A stretch of 16,691 bases of DNA from Bifidobacterium breve (GTDB lineage: Bacteria; Actinomycetota; Acidimicrobiia; Acidimicrobiales; Ilumatobacteraceae). The notes below the pieces were generated by a model. It ran no database searches and had not been told where the DNA came from. It saw only the letters and a list, made by a program, of their open reading frames with translations. Position 1 is the first letter of the stretch. Each line of letters opens with the position of its first letter. The DNA lies in the NCBI GenBank assembly GCA_943325425.2, contig CALPPJ020000003.1:1-16691 (forward strand). The letters run 5' to 3'. This document shows, piece by piece, positions 6,865 through 14,405 of this stretch. Made by a program: the position numbers and the translations under genes.

Positions 6865-6891
6865 AAATTTGAAGGGGTAGTTGCGAGTCAA
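6862..6891 (-). promoter_or_regulatory. candidate promoter of the toxin-antitoxin operon
   Basis: On the minus strand TTGACT (6891-6886) is a good -35 hexamer, followed after 18 bases by a weak -10, TTTATG (6867-6862). The -35 overlaps the stop codon of the upstream HEAT-repeat gene, and the -10 overlaps the distal arm of the inverted repeat. The module therefore probably has its own promoter although it lies directly behind a co-oriented gene. Confidence 0.45.
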
Positions 6892-7490
6892 CCGAGTAGG
6901 TCTTCGGCGGCTTGGCGTACTTGCCAGTCTCGATCTTCGAGGGCGGCTTTGAGTGCAGTCTCAACTTCGGGCGAATCAAAGGGTGCCAAAGCCAGCACTG
7001 CACGTCGGCGGATTGCGGGTTTGTCTTGGCACGCACTCAAGATGGCGGGAAGGCCGGACTCGTCACCGATTGCCCCGAGGGCCGCCACTGCGGCTTCGCG
7101 AACTAACGCATCATCGTGATGAAGGACGAGTCGGGTTAATTCGTTGATGATTTCGGGGCGCGCGCTTTCATGTTCGCCACACGCCCAGGCCGCCATTTCA
7201 ACGACCTGATGATCGGCATCTTGAAGCGATGGGACTAAATCAAAGCCGGAAAATAATGCTGCAAGTTCAGCCACGCGAATGCGCACTCGTGAATCAACAT
7301 CTCGAGAAAAAGTCTCGAGAACTTCAACAGTTAGTTGATCAATGCGGGCCATTGCGCCAAGCGCGGTCTCACGAATAGAACCATGTTCGTGCATGAGTGA
7401 CTTGGTGATTAGATTGACATCTCCGCTATGCCCAGCGATAACAATCGCTCGACGAAGTTCGGCGATATCGGGACTGTCAGAAGCGCTCAC
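6888..7490 (-). CDS. HEAT-repeat protein
   Basis: A 200-residue soluble, almost entirely helical protein made of about five HEAT / PBS-lyase-type repeats. Examples are HGSIRETALGAMARI (near 36-50), VDSRVRIRVAELAALF, HHDDALVREAAVAALGAIGD (near 127-146), DKPAIRRRAVLALAPFDS and the final LEDRDWQVRQAAEDLLG. Such proteins are usually protein-protein scaffolds; nothing catalytic is visible. It initiates at GTG, which overlaps the stop of the upstream two-TM protein gene (GTGA), so the two are translationally coupled. The product may work with that membrane protein at the membrane, which is inference. No specific partner or pathway can be named. Confidence 0.8.
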   Translation of the reverse strand: MSASDSPDIAELRRAIVIAGHSGDVNLITKSLMHEHGSIRETALGAMARIDQLTVEVLETFSRDVDSRVRIRVAELAALFSGFDLVPSLQDADHQVVEMAAWACGEHESARPEIINELTRLVLHHDDALVREAAVAALGAIGDESGLPAILSACQDKPAIRRRAVLALAPFDSPEVETALKAALEDRDWQVRQAAEDLLG

Positions 7491-7813
7491 AGTCGTGAAA
7501 TGACATTCGTAACGATGAACGACAAAGCGGTAGCGATCACAATGGCCGCCACAATTCCGCCGACTAAGGCGATCGCTCCAAGTCCCGTGGCATCGAGAAC
7601 CTTGCGAGCGATCGTTTCGGAGAGATCAGGTGCAGCGGTGTTCAAGGGGTTTGATTCATCCAAAAGTCGTTGATCAGACTGTCGAGACTGCTGATCGGCG
7701 CGTGGCGGATGCGGAAAATTTCTGGCAGGCTTGCGCCACCCGATGACAAGAAGTGCCAACATGGCTAAGCCGGCAATGATGCCTAGGCGGGTGGAGATTT
7801 CAGTGAGTGACAC
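7487..7813 (-). CDS. small two-TM membrane protein of unknown function
   Basis: A 108-residue protein with one transmembrane helix near residues 10-25 (LGIIAGLAMLALLVIGW) and a second at 77-104 (GAIALVGGIVAAIVIATALS), joined by a polar, Pro/Gln/Ser-rich stretch. I do not recognise the family. It starts at GTG and its stop overlaps the HEAT-repeat start by four bases, so they form one operon. The start region also overlaps by about 11 bases the start of the divergent PDZ protease, if the GTG at 7813 is right; an internal ATG at codon 18 would cut into the first helix and is less likely. Confidence 0.65.
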   Translation of the reverse strand: MSLTEISTRLGIIAGLAMLALLVIGWRKPARNFPHPPRADQQSRQSDQRLLDESNPLNTAAPDLSETIARKVLDATGLGAIALVGGIVAAIVIATALSFIVTNVISRL

Positions 7814-8960
7814 GCAGACAGAAAAGGTAGTCGCCCAACGGGTCGTTCCACCGTCGTTACGCGCTCAAGTTGTCGCAATCCCGTTTGTGACCATCGCGTT
7901 TATCTTGATCGTGACCGTTCTTGTTGCCATGGTCTGGCCCATGCAAAGGTACGAAACAGCGCCAGGACGGGCCGAATTCGTGGGATCGCGGCTGAGCGTT
8001 GCGGGTGACCAAGTGGTTGTGTATCCGCCCGAGAGCGGAGTCCGTTTTGTGACGGCATTAGGAACTGAACTGAATCCGTTACAAGCATTTATGGGCTGGG
8101 TTGACCCATTTGTGAATGTCCTCACCTGCGAAGAGCGTTTCGGTGACTGCAATCCCACCCAAAGTCGAGAAATTCAACTTGGGGCCATGGCCAATGCCAA
8201 GGAGATCGCGGCCTATGTGGCCTTGTCGTACCTTGGTTTTGACACAACTTTTCAAGAAGGCCCTGCTCAAGTAGCAGGTTTTGACCCCTCGGTGTGTCCA
8301 GAAGACGCTCCTTCGCAACGGGCGTGCAAGGTTCTTGCGGTGGGAGATGTGATCACTTCAATTGACGTTGGGGACGGACCGATCGAGGTTGATGTCATAT
8401 CAAAGTTGTCCGAAGCGCTCAAAAATGCTCAAGCAGGCGATATCGCCACCCTTGAGGTGACCCCGCTGACCAACAACGGACCAGGCACAACCAAAAGTGT
8501 TGATGTTGAACTGATTCAGAGTCCTGACGATGCTTCGCGGACGCTCATTGGCTTCAGCGCTCGCGATACAAGAACTGTGCAGTTACCTTTCAATGTCAAT
8601 TTTGATACCGATGATATTGGTGGCCCTTCGGCGGGCTTGTCGTTCACCGTGGCCCTGATTGACAGTTTGACCAAAGGCGAACTCATCCCTTCTCAAGGGG
8701 TGGCAGTGACGGGGACGATTCAAGACGATGGGTCAGTGGGAGCCATTGGTGCTTTGGTGCAAAAATCAATTGCGGTCAAAAAATCTGGAGCCAAAATATT
8801 CTTGGTTCCTACTGCGCAAGGTCCCGATGACATAGCTGCTGCTCAAGCCGCAGTGGGCAATGCGGTCAAAATCGTGCCGGTCGCAACACTGGGAGAGGCC
8901 TTAGAGGCGCTCGTGAAGTACGGCGGAGAGCCCGGCATCTCGCCAGTCAAGCAGGGGTGA
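7803..8960 (+). CDS. membrane-anchored PDZ-Lon (S16) protease, YlbL-like
   Basis: A 385-residue protein like Bacillus YlbL and mycobacterial Rv3194c. A short cytoplasmic tail is followed by one transmembrane helix (about residues 22-46), an extracytoplasmic region with a PDZ domain (about 170-245; VLAVGDVITSIDV), and a C-terminal Lon-type peptidase domain. The catalytic dyad is Ser276 in IGGPSAGLSF and Lys321 in GALVQKSIAVKKSG. Four Cys at about 109, 116, 165 and 175 lie outside the membrane and could form disulfides. I chose GTG at 7803; the frame is open further upstream, but that would run through the divergent gene. It precedes the DivIVA-type and UPF0182 genes; in mycobacteria the homologue also neighbours a UPF0182 gene. 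Substrates are unknown. Confidence 0.9.
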   Translation: MSDTQTEKVVAQRVVPPSLRAQVVAIPFVTIAFILIVTVLVAMVWPMQRYETAPGRAEFVGSRLSVAGDQVVVYPPESGVRFVTALGTELNPLQAFMGWVDPFVNVLTCEERFGDCNPTQSREIQLGAMANAKEIAAYVALSYLGFDTTFQEGPAQVAGFDPSVCPEDAPSQRACKVLAVGDVITSIDVGDGPIEVDVISKLSEALKNAQAGDIATLEVTPLTNNGPGTTKSVDVELIQSPDDASRTLIGFSARDTRTVQLPFNVNFDTDDIGGPSAGLSFTVALIDSLTKGELIPSQGVAVTGTIQDDGSVGAIGALVQKSIAVKKSGAKIFLVPTAQGPDDIAAAQAAVGNAVKIVPVATLGEALEALVKYGGEPGISPVKQG

Positions 8961-9031
8961 AGTGACAAGCATTTTGGGTAAAACCCCTGATTGCCACCCT
9001 TTATCCACAGATATTTCGTACTCTCTCCTAA

Positions 9032-10996
9032 ATGGCTATCTCTTTTTCGCGACCCGACCCCTCGTCGCCAACCGCCGTTGCCGGCGCCACCTTCCCCTCA
9101 TCTCGCCGTGGTTTTGACCAAAATGAAGTTCGCGACTTTTTGCGGATGGTTTCGGCTGAACTCTCGCGGCAGCAAGAACGCATCACTTTCCTTGAGCGCG
9201 AACTACTGAATTCTCAACAAGCCGTACCAGCAACGCCGATCGAACTGAATGAAGAAACGATCACTGAACTTCTGGGCGAAGAAACTGCACGCATTGTTCA
9301 GGCCGCTCGCGAAGCAGCCGGCAAGATCAAGGTTCGGTCAGAAGAAACTGCAACGCGACTTGTGCGCGAAGCCACCGATGAGGCCGCTCGAATTCGGGAA
9401 GATGCTGAACTTGAAGCAGCTCGTGTTCGACAAGATGCCACGTCAGATGCTGAAGCCGAGATCTTGATGGCTAAGCAACAGGGTCGCGACATGGTGAATG
9501 AAGCACGTGCTTATCGCGAACGTGTCTTGGCTGATGTGGCGCGGCGTCGTGAATTGGCACGCGAACAAATTGAAGATTTGATGCACGGCCGTGACCGCAT
9601 TGTGCAGGTATTTGATCGTGCGCGCATCGCAACCGAAGATGTGTTGCGCGAACTTGATGATGTCGCTGAAGAACCAAGCGAATTTGTCAATCTGGCCCCG
9701 ACTACTGGCCCGATTCCGATCATTGTTCAGGCCGATGAAATTGAAGCCCGTGAAGCAGTTCGTCCCGCAGTTTCATCAGCGCCGGCCTTTGCTCCGTACG
9801 ATCAGGACGAAGATGTTGCAGTGATGGCTGCTGAAGTGGTAATCGACCGCTCTGCCTTGATTGAAGATGTTGTCATTACTGAACAGACAGTCACTGAACA
9901 AATCATTGTTGAAGAAGTAGTTGTTGACGTTGCAGTAGTCACCGATATTTCAGAGATTGAAGACGATGCCCCCATCGCACCAGTCGTCGAGCTGGTTGTT
10001 GAAGCACCCGTTTCGAACGTTGTACCGCTTTTTGCTCGTCAAGAAACACCAGCAGTTGTTGAAAATGCTGTTGATATTGATATTGATAGTGAGCTAGACG
10101 ATGACGAAGATGATGAGAATGACCCTCCGCTTGTCATCGTTGAACAAAAAGCCAAGGTAGTTGTACCACCAGCCGATGACATCTTCGCCAAGTTGCGCCG
10201 TTCTGGTGCCGAGTCGGTTGCCAACGAAATCGCAACGACCCAAGTAAAAAAGACTGAGCCGAAAAAGAAGGCCGTTGACAAAGTCGTTGAACCGATCGTG
10301 GAAACCGTTGTGGTACCAGAAGTTGAAGAGGTTGCGATTGCAACTCCCTTTGAACTTCGGGATGCTGCTCTGGCTCCGGTGATTGTTGCAATGTCGCGAA
10401 AGTTAAAGCGAGTTCTTGCTGACGAACAAAACGAAGTTCTCGATATTTTGCGTGGGAAACTTTCGGTGAAAACGCTTGACGCAATTGTTGGTCCAAAAGC
10501 CGATCATTCGGCGCGCATGATCGAAGCACTTGAGGCTTCATTGAAGGCATCGGCTTTGGCAGGTGCAAAGTCTTTGTCTGATGTGGCCGACAAAGACCTT
10601 GAGAAAATGGTCGCCACTCAAATGGCAGCGATTAATGAATACGTCGTTGCAACGGTGGTCGTGCCTTTGCGTGAACGTTTAAGCCGCAGCATTTCACAAG
10701 CATCAGGTGATAACGCCGAACTCACGTCGCTTGTTCGTTTGGTTTACCGCGAGTGGAAGAATCAGCATGTTGACACTCAGGTTGACAATATTGCGCAGAC
10801 TTCGTTTGGTCGCGGTGCCTTTGCTGCGCTGACACCTGGTACGAAAGTTTGCTGGAAGGTTGACCCGAATGGGCCTGCCTGTGCGGACGCGGAAGACAAC
10901 TCTCTTGCAGGATTTGTAGGTGCCGGTGAGGCTTTTCCCACTGGGCACACTCATGCGCCAGCGCATGCTGGTTGCCGCTGTGCACTTGTTCGGTAA
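9032..10996 (+). CDS. DivIVA-domain coiled-coil protein with MuF-like C-terminal domain
   Basis: A 654-residue soluble protein in three parts. Residues 20-60 match the DivIVA N-terminal membrane/pole-targeting domain (GFDQNEVRDFLRMVSAELSR), followed by a highly charged Ala/Glu/Arg coiled coil to about 210. Residues 215-435 are a low-complexity Val/Glu/Asp-rich linker with an acidic run near 354-363. Residues 436-654 are folded and helical, ending in a segment like the phage Mu F (MuF) head-morphogenesis domain: TSFGRGAFAAL (590-600), VCWKVDPNGPAC (606-617), then FPTGHTHAPAHAGCRCALV. Cys617, His639, His641, His645, Cys648 and Cys650 could bind a metal. The usual second Cys of the C-x-x-C is Ala620. 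There are no phage genes around, so a cellular role at the pole or septum with the neighbouring envelope genes is likely. No Shine-Dalgarno precedes the ATG. Confidence 0.8.
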   Translation: MAISFSRPDPSSPTAVAGATFPSSRRGFDQNEVRDFLRMVSAELSRQQERITFLERELLNSQQAVPATPIELNEETITELLGEETARIVQAAREAAGKIKVRSEETATRLVREATDEAARIREDAELEAARVRQDATSDAEAEILMAKQQGRDMVNEARAYRERVLADVARRRELAREQIEDLMHGRDRIVQVFDRARIATEDVLRELDDVAEEPSEFVNLAPTTGPIPIIVQADEIEAREAVRPAVSSAPAFAPYDQDEDVAVMAAEVVIDRSALIEDVVITEQTVTEQIIVEEVVVDVAVVTDISEIEDDAPIAPVVELVVEAPVSNVVPLFARQETPAVVENAVDIDIDSELDDDEDDENDPPLVIVEQKAKVVVPPADDIFAKLRRSGAESVANEIATTQVKKTEPKKKAVDKVVEPIVETVVVPEVEEVAIATPFELRDAALAPVIVAMSRKLKRVLADEQNEVLDILRGKLSVKTLDAIVGPKADHSARMIEALEASLKASALAGAKSLSDVADKDLEKMVATQMAAINEYVVATVVVPLRERLSRSISQASGDNAELTSLVRLVYREWKNQHVDTQVDNIAQTSFGRGAFAALTPGTKVCWKVDPNGPACADAEDNSLAGFVGAGEAFPTGHTHAPAHAGCRCALVR

Positions 10997-11014
10997 CACA
11001 ACTAGTCTCAGTCT

Positions 11015-13972
11015 GTGAAACCTTCTTCGGACCTGCCCCGTAGCCCGCGCCGACCAAGAAACCCCAATCGGCCCGCCTGGGTCTCGAAGGGGCGAATTGC
11101 CCTCTTTATTGTTGCTGCGCTAGTTCTGATTTTGTTTTTATCGGCGCGCACAGTGGCGAACTTCTACGTCGACTTGTTGTGGTTCCGGTCGGTTGAGCGG
11201 GGAAGCGTTTTTTGGACCAGCATTAAATCAAAGGTTTTCCTTGGTGCGGTTTTCAGTGTCGCATTCGCGATTGTCTCGTTCATTAGCTTGACGTTGGCCG
11301 AGCGACTATCGCCGAAAGAACTTCCAAGTGGGCCCGAACGCGAAGTGGTTGAGCGGTTCAAAATGATCGTGGGTCGCCGGACGCGTTTATTGCGTATCGC
11401 CGTTTCCATTTTGTTCGGATTGTTAGTTGGTCTTCCAGCAATGGCGCAGTGGCAGGACTGGTTGCTGTTCAAAAATTCTCAATCATTCGGAACGAGCGAT
11501 CCACTATTCGGAGTAGATGTCGGGTTCTATGTATTCCGGCTCCCGTTCTTGACCTTCTTGGTTGATTGGGCATTTGCTGCGGTGGTGATGATCACTCTTC
11601 TGACTGTGGTGATGCATTTTTTGAACGGATCTATTCGTGTGCAAACAGCAGGCGATCGAATTTCAAAGGGCGCGCGTATTCACCTGAGTGTTTTGTTTGC
11701 GATTCTTGCGGTGGTTAAGGCAGCTGATTATTGGCTACAGCGTTTTGAATTAACTGTTTCGAGTCGAGGTGTTGTGCAAGGAGCGACATACACAGATGTC
11801 AATGCTCAACTCCCCGCGATCAATTTGTTGATTTTGGTGAGCTTGCTAGTTGCTGCTCTTTTCCTGGCCGGAATTCGATTTGGTGGATGGCGACTACCGC
11901 TTTTGTCAATGGCATTGTGGGCCGTTGTGGCGATAGTCGTCGGCACGGTCTATCCAGCGGTCATTCAGCGTTTTGTCGTGCAACCAAACGTGACGACTCG
12001 CGAGTATGACTACATCGGACGCAACGTCACGGCAACACGTGCAGCGATGGGTATCGACAAAGTGGAAACTATTTCACTTGAGTCTGGCACGGTCACTGAT
12101 GCTGAGGTAGCGCAAGATACCGCACCTTTAGCTGATTCACGGTTGCTTGATGTTTCAGAGATGCGAGATCGTTACTCGCTCGACCAAGGACTCTTTGCGT
12201 TCTACTCAATTAACGATCTAGACGTTGATCGATACGAAGTAGATGGTCGTTCACAACAAACAATGGTTGCGGCGCGCGAACTTAACCCAGATGGCATCCC
12301 GAATAAAACCTGGGTTTCAAAGCATTTGATTTATACCCATGGTTGCGGAGTGGTTTCGGCAAGTGCATCGCAAATCACTTCCGACGGTCGCCCGATTTAT
12401 CAAGAAATCGCTGCCGAGAAGCCCCAGCTTTATGTTGGTACTCAGCAGCCTGGTTATGCAATCGTCAATACCAAGCAAGTTGAACAAGCGTGCCCGAACA
12501 CTGAAGTAACGCCTTACGACGGGTCGGGCGGAATCGCTCTTGATTCGGCAGCAAAGAAACTTGCTTTTGCCATTCACTTCGGTGAGTTCAACTTGTTTGG
12601 TTCAAGTTTGATTACTGATGAATCACGTCTCATTGATATTCGCGATGTCAGTGATCGTGTCGCAAAGGTGGCTCCTTTCTTGCACCTTGACGCCGATCCA
12701 TATCCAGTCGTTGATGGTGGAAAAGTTCTTTGGGTTATTGACGCATTCACAACAACATCGCGCTACCCCTACGCCCAACAAGCAAATACTGACAACCTCA
12801 CTGCGGGTTCAGGGTTGAAGCACAACTTCAATTACGTCCGCAACAGTGTGAAGGCAGTCGTCAATGCCTATGACGGTTCGGTGGTGTTGTATGCCGTTGA
12901 TCCGACTGACCCCATTGTGATGGCGTGGTCAAAAGCATTCCCGGGACTCTTCACTTCTGCCGACCAAGTGCCTGCCACTTTGCGAGCTCACTTCCGTTAT
13001 CCCGAAGATTTGTTCAGGGTACAAACCAATCTCTACGGCCGCTATCAGTTCACTGAGACCGATGCATTCTTTAGTCGTGATTCGGCATGGAGCGTGGCGC
13101 AAGCTGCACAACGTGAGCCTGAAGTTGCAGTTTCAACTGCGGGTGATATCACAACAGATGCCACTGCTCCTTCGCAAGCCGACACGGGCAATGTCGCCGA
13201 CGCGAATGTTGCACGATTTGAGCCCTATTACACGTTGTTCCACAACCCCGACTCGGTGGGCTCAACGGTCGCGCCGACCTTTTCTTTGATCCGCCCATTT
13301 GTTCCGTTCTCGTCTGATGACACGCGAAAAGAACTACGTGCGTTCATGGTGGTATCGAGCGATCCCGAAACTTACGGACAATTGAAGGTGTACAAGTACG
13401 AGGGAACTTTGCCAGCTGGACCCGCAACGGTTTCGGCAGAGCTCAGCAGTAACCCAAATATCTCGCCAGTGATTACTCTTCTTGACCAGCGTGGTTCGCG
13501 TGTCATTCTGGGTCAGTTGCAAGTTGTTCCCGTTGGGAAAGGCCTGATTTGGGTGCAGCCGTTGTATGTGCGTCCTGATGACTCTGGATCAAAACAAGTT
13601 TTCGTGCGTCGAGTTTTGGCGTGGTACGACGGTGAAGCAGTTATCGGTGACACATTGACTGAGGCCATTAATCGTTTGTTCCCGAAGGCCAATGTTGACC
13701 TTGGTGAAGTTGTTGGTGATTCGGGCAGTTCAGAAACCGACACCGGGACCGATACTGGTACCGACACCGGAACTGATACTGGTACTGGAACCGGAACTGA
13801 TACTGGTACCGGCTCAACATCAACTGACCCAGCCACACTGCTGGAAGAAGCTCAGACGTTGTTTGACGAAGCAGACTCGGCATTACGTGACGGTGATCTT
13901 GGTACCTATCAGAGCAAAGTTGACGAGGCCCAAGACCTCATCGCGAAGGCTTTGGCACAACTCGGTAGCTGA
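11015..13972 (+). CDS. UPF0182-family large membrane protein
   Basis: A 985-residue UPF0182 protein (mycobacterial relative Rv3193c). Seven transmembrane helices lie at about 27-47, 73-95, 124-144, 175-200, 221-241, 268-288 and 293-315, followed by a large extracytoplasmic domain of some 590 residues. The family motif after the last helix is clear: VVQPNVTTREYDYIGRNVTATRAAMGID (319-346). Later blocks include RYPYAQQAN, LKHNFNYVRNSVKAVVNAYDG and the YPEDLFRVQ region. The tail has a Thr/Asp/Gly repeat (about 908-933) and a final helix of about 45 residues (LLEEAQTLFDEADSALRDGD). Function is unknown for the family. The GTG start lies 18 bases after the DivIVA-type gene with no Shine-Dalgarno. 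The product probably belongs with the PDZ protease in the envelope. Confidence 0.93.
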   Translation: MKPSSDLPRSPRRPRNPNRPAWVSKGRIALFIVAALVLILFLSARTVANFYVDLLWFRSVERGSVFWTSIKSKVFLGAVFSVAFAIVSFISLTLAERLSPKELPSGPEREVVERFKMIVGRRTRLLRIAVSILFGLLVGLPAMAQWQDWLLFKNSQSFGTSDPLFGVDVGFYVFRLPFLTFLVDWAFAAVVMITLLTVVMHFLNGSIRVQTAGDRISKGARIHLSVLFAILAVVKAADYWLQRFELTVSSRGVVQGATYTDVNAQLPAINLLILVSLLVAALFLAGIRFGGWRLPLLSMALWAVVAIVVGTVYPAVIQRFVVQPNVTTREYDYIGRNVTATRAAMGIDKVETISLESGTVTDAEVAQDTAPLADSRLLDVSEMRDRYSLDQGLFAFYSINDLDVDRYEVDGRSQQTMVAARELNPDGIPNKTWVSKHLIYTHGCGVVSASASQITSDGRPIYQEIAAEKPQLYVGTQQPGYAIVNTKQVEQACPNTEVTPYDGSGGIALDSAAKKLAFAIHFGEFNLFGSSLITDESRLIDIRDVSDRVAKVAPFLHLDADPYPVVDGGKVLWVIDAFTTTSRYPYAQQANTDNLTAGSGLKHNFNYVRNSVKAVVNAYDGSVVLYAVDPTDPIVMAWSKAFPGLFTSADQVPATLRAHFRYPEDLFRVQTNLYGRYQFTETDAFFSRDSAWSVAQAAQREPEVAVSTAGDITTDATAPSQADTGNVADANVARFEPYYTLFHNPDSVGSTVAPTFSLIRPFVPFSSDDTRKELRAFMVVSSDPETYGQLKVYKYEGTLPAGPATVSAELSSNPNISPVITLLDQRGSRVILGQLQVVPVGKGLIWVQPLYVRPDDSGSKQVFVRRVLAWYDGEAVIGDTLTEAINRLFPKANVDLGEVVGDSGSSETDTGTDTGTDTGTDTGTGTGTDTGTGSTSTDPATLLEEAQTLFDEADSALRDGDLGTYQSKVDEAQDLIAKALAQLGS
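13736..13813 (+). repeat. in-frame TDTG minisatellite inside the UPF0182 gene
   Basis: Twenty-six codons are built from a 12-nt unit encoding Thr-Asp-Thr-Gly, with TG and TGTG variants. Units alternate between GAC-ACC and GAT-ACT codon sets, so the larger unit is about 24 nt, which suggests expansion by duplication. It joins the large extracytoplasmic domain to the C-terminal helix and would act as a flexible, possibly length-variable linker. Confidence 0.85.
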
Positions 13973-13977
13973 GTTGG

Positions 13978-14343
13978 TTAGCGCTTTTTGTTGATCAATT
14001 CGGCAACTTCGGCCAAGTCTTGGCGGAAGGCAATCTGATAGCGAGCTTGCTCATTGGCTAAACGTACTTGGTCGGCATTAGCAGTATCGGCGCGTTCACC
14101 TAAAGCATCAATGTCGCTTGAGAGTTCGCCCAATTGATGCGTGACTTCAGTTCCTATCTGAGTGACGCGCACATTCAGGCTGATGATCTTGCCATCAACT
14201 TCTTCAAGACGACGGGATTGTTCAGAGTCGACTGCATTAATTGACGCTAATTCGGCGCGTAACTGAGCAAGTTGCTCGCGTAGTTCGGCAACTTCGGCCG
14301 GATCTACCGGTGGAGTTTTTGGTGTGCGCTTGAATAGTCCCAT
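13978..14343 (-). CDS. small coiled-coil protein
   Basis: A 121-residue hydrophilic protein. A basic, Pro-rich N-terminus (MGLFKRTPKTPPVDP) leads into a nearly continuous coiled coil from about residue 16 to the end, rich in Ala/Glu/Leu/Gln heptads. No transmembrane helix or catalytic motif is seen, and I cannot name a family. The MGLFKR start might touch the membrane through basic residues. The gene converges on UPF0182 with five bases between the stops. Just upstream the minus strand has TAGAT six bases before the ATG and no Shine-Dalgarno, consistent with leaderless initiation. Its placement beside the DivIVA-type and UPF0182 genes suggests a cell-envelope or scaffold role, which is inference. 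Confidence 0.7.
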   Translation of the reverse strand: MGLFKRTPKTPPVDPAEVAELREQLAQLRAELASINAVDSEQSRRLEEVDGKIISLNVRVTQIGTEVTHQLGELSSDIDALGERADTANADQVRLANEQARYQIAFRQDLAEVAELINKKR

Positions 14344-14405
14344 GCGTGATCTACCGTACTTCTCGGCTTGAACTCATCAGGTGATTTTCTCAGGTGAATT
14401 TGGCT

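Noticed and set aside
8971..8990. Small inverted repeat GGGT-AAA-ACCC after the PDZ protease as a terminator
   Set aside because: The stem is only 4 bp and is not followed by a T-run.
10709..10993. MuF-like segment as a sign of a prophage
   Set aside because: No portal, terminase, capsid, integrase or lysis gene occurs in the window and the flanking genes are conserved cellular ones.
13513..13883. Antisense open frames with Val/Pro/Ser or Arg/Tyr repeats opposite the UPF0182 tail
   Set aside because: They are shadows of the TDTG repeat on the opposite strand; the UPF0182 frame matches its family throughout.
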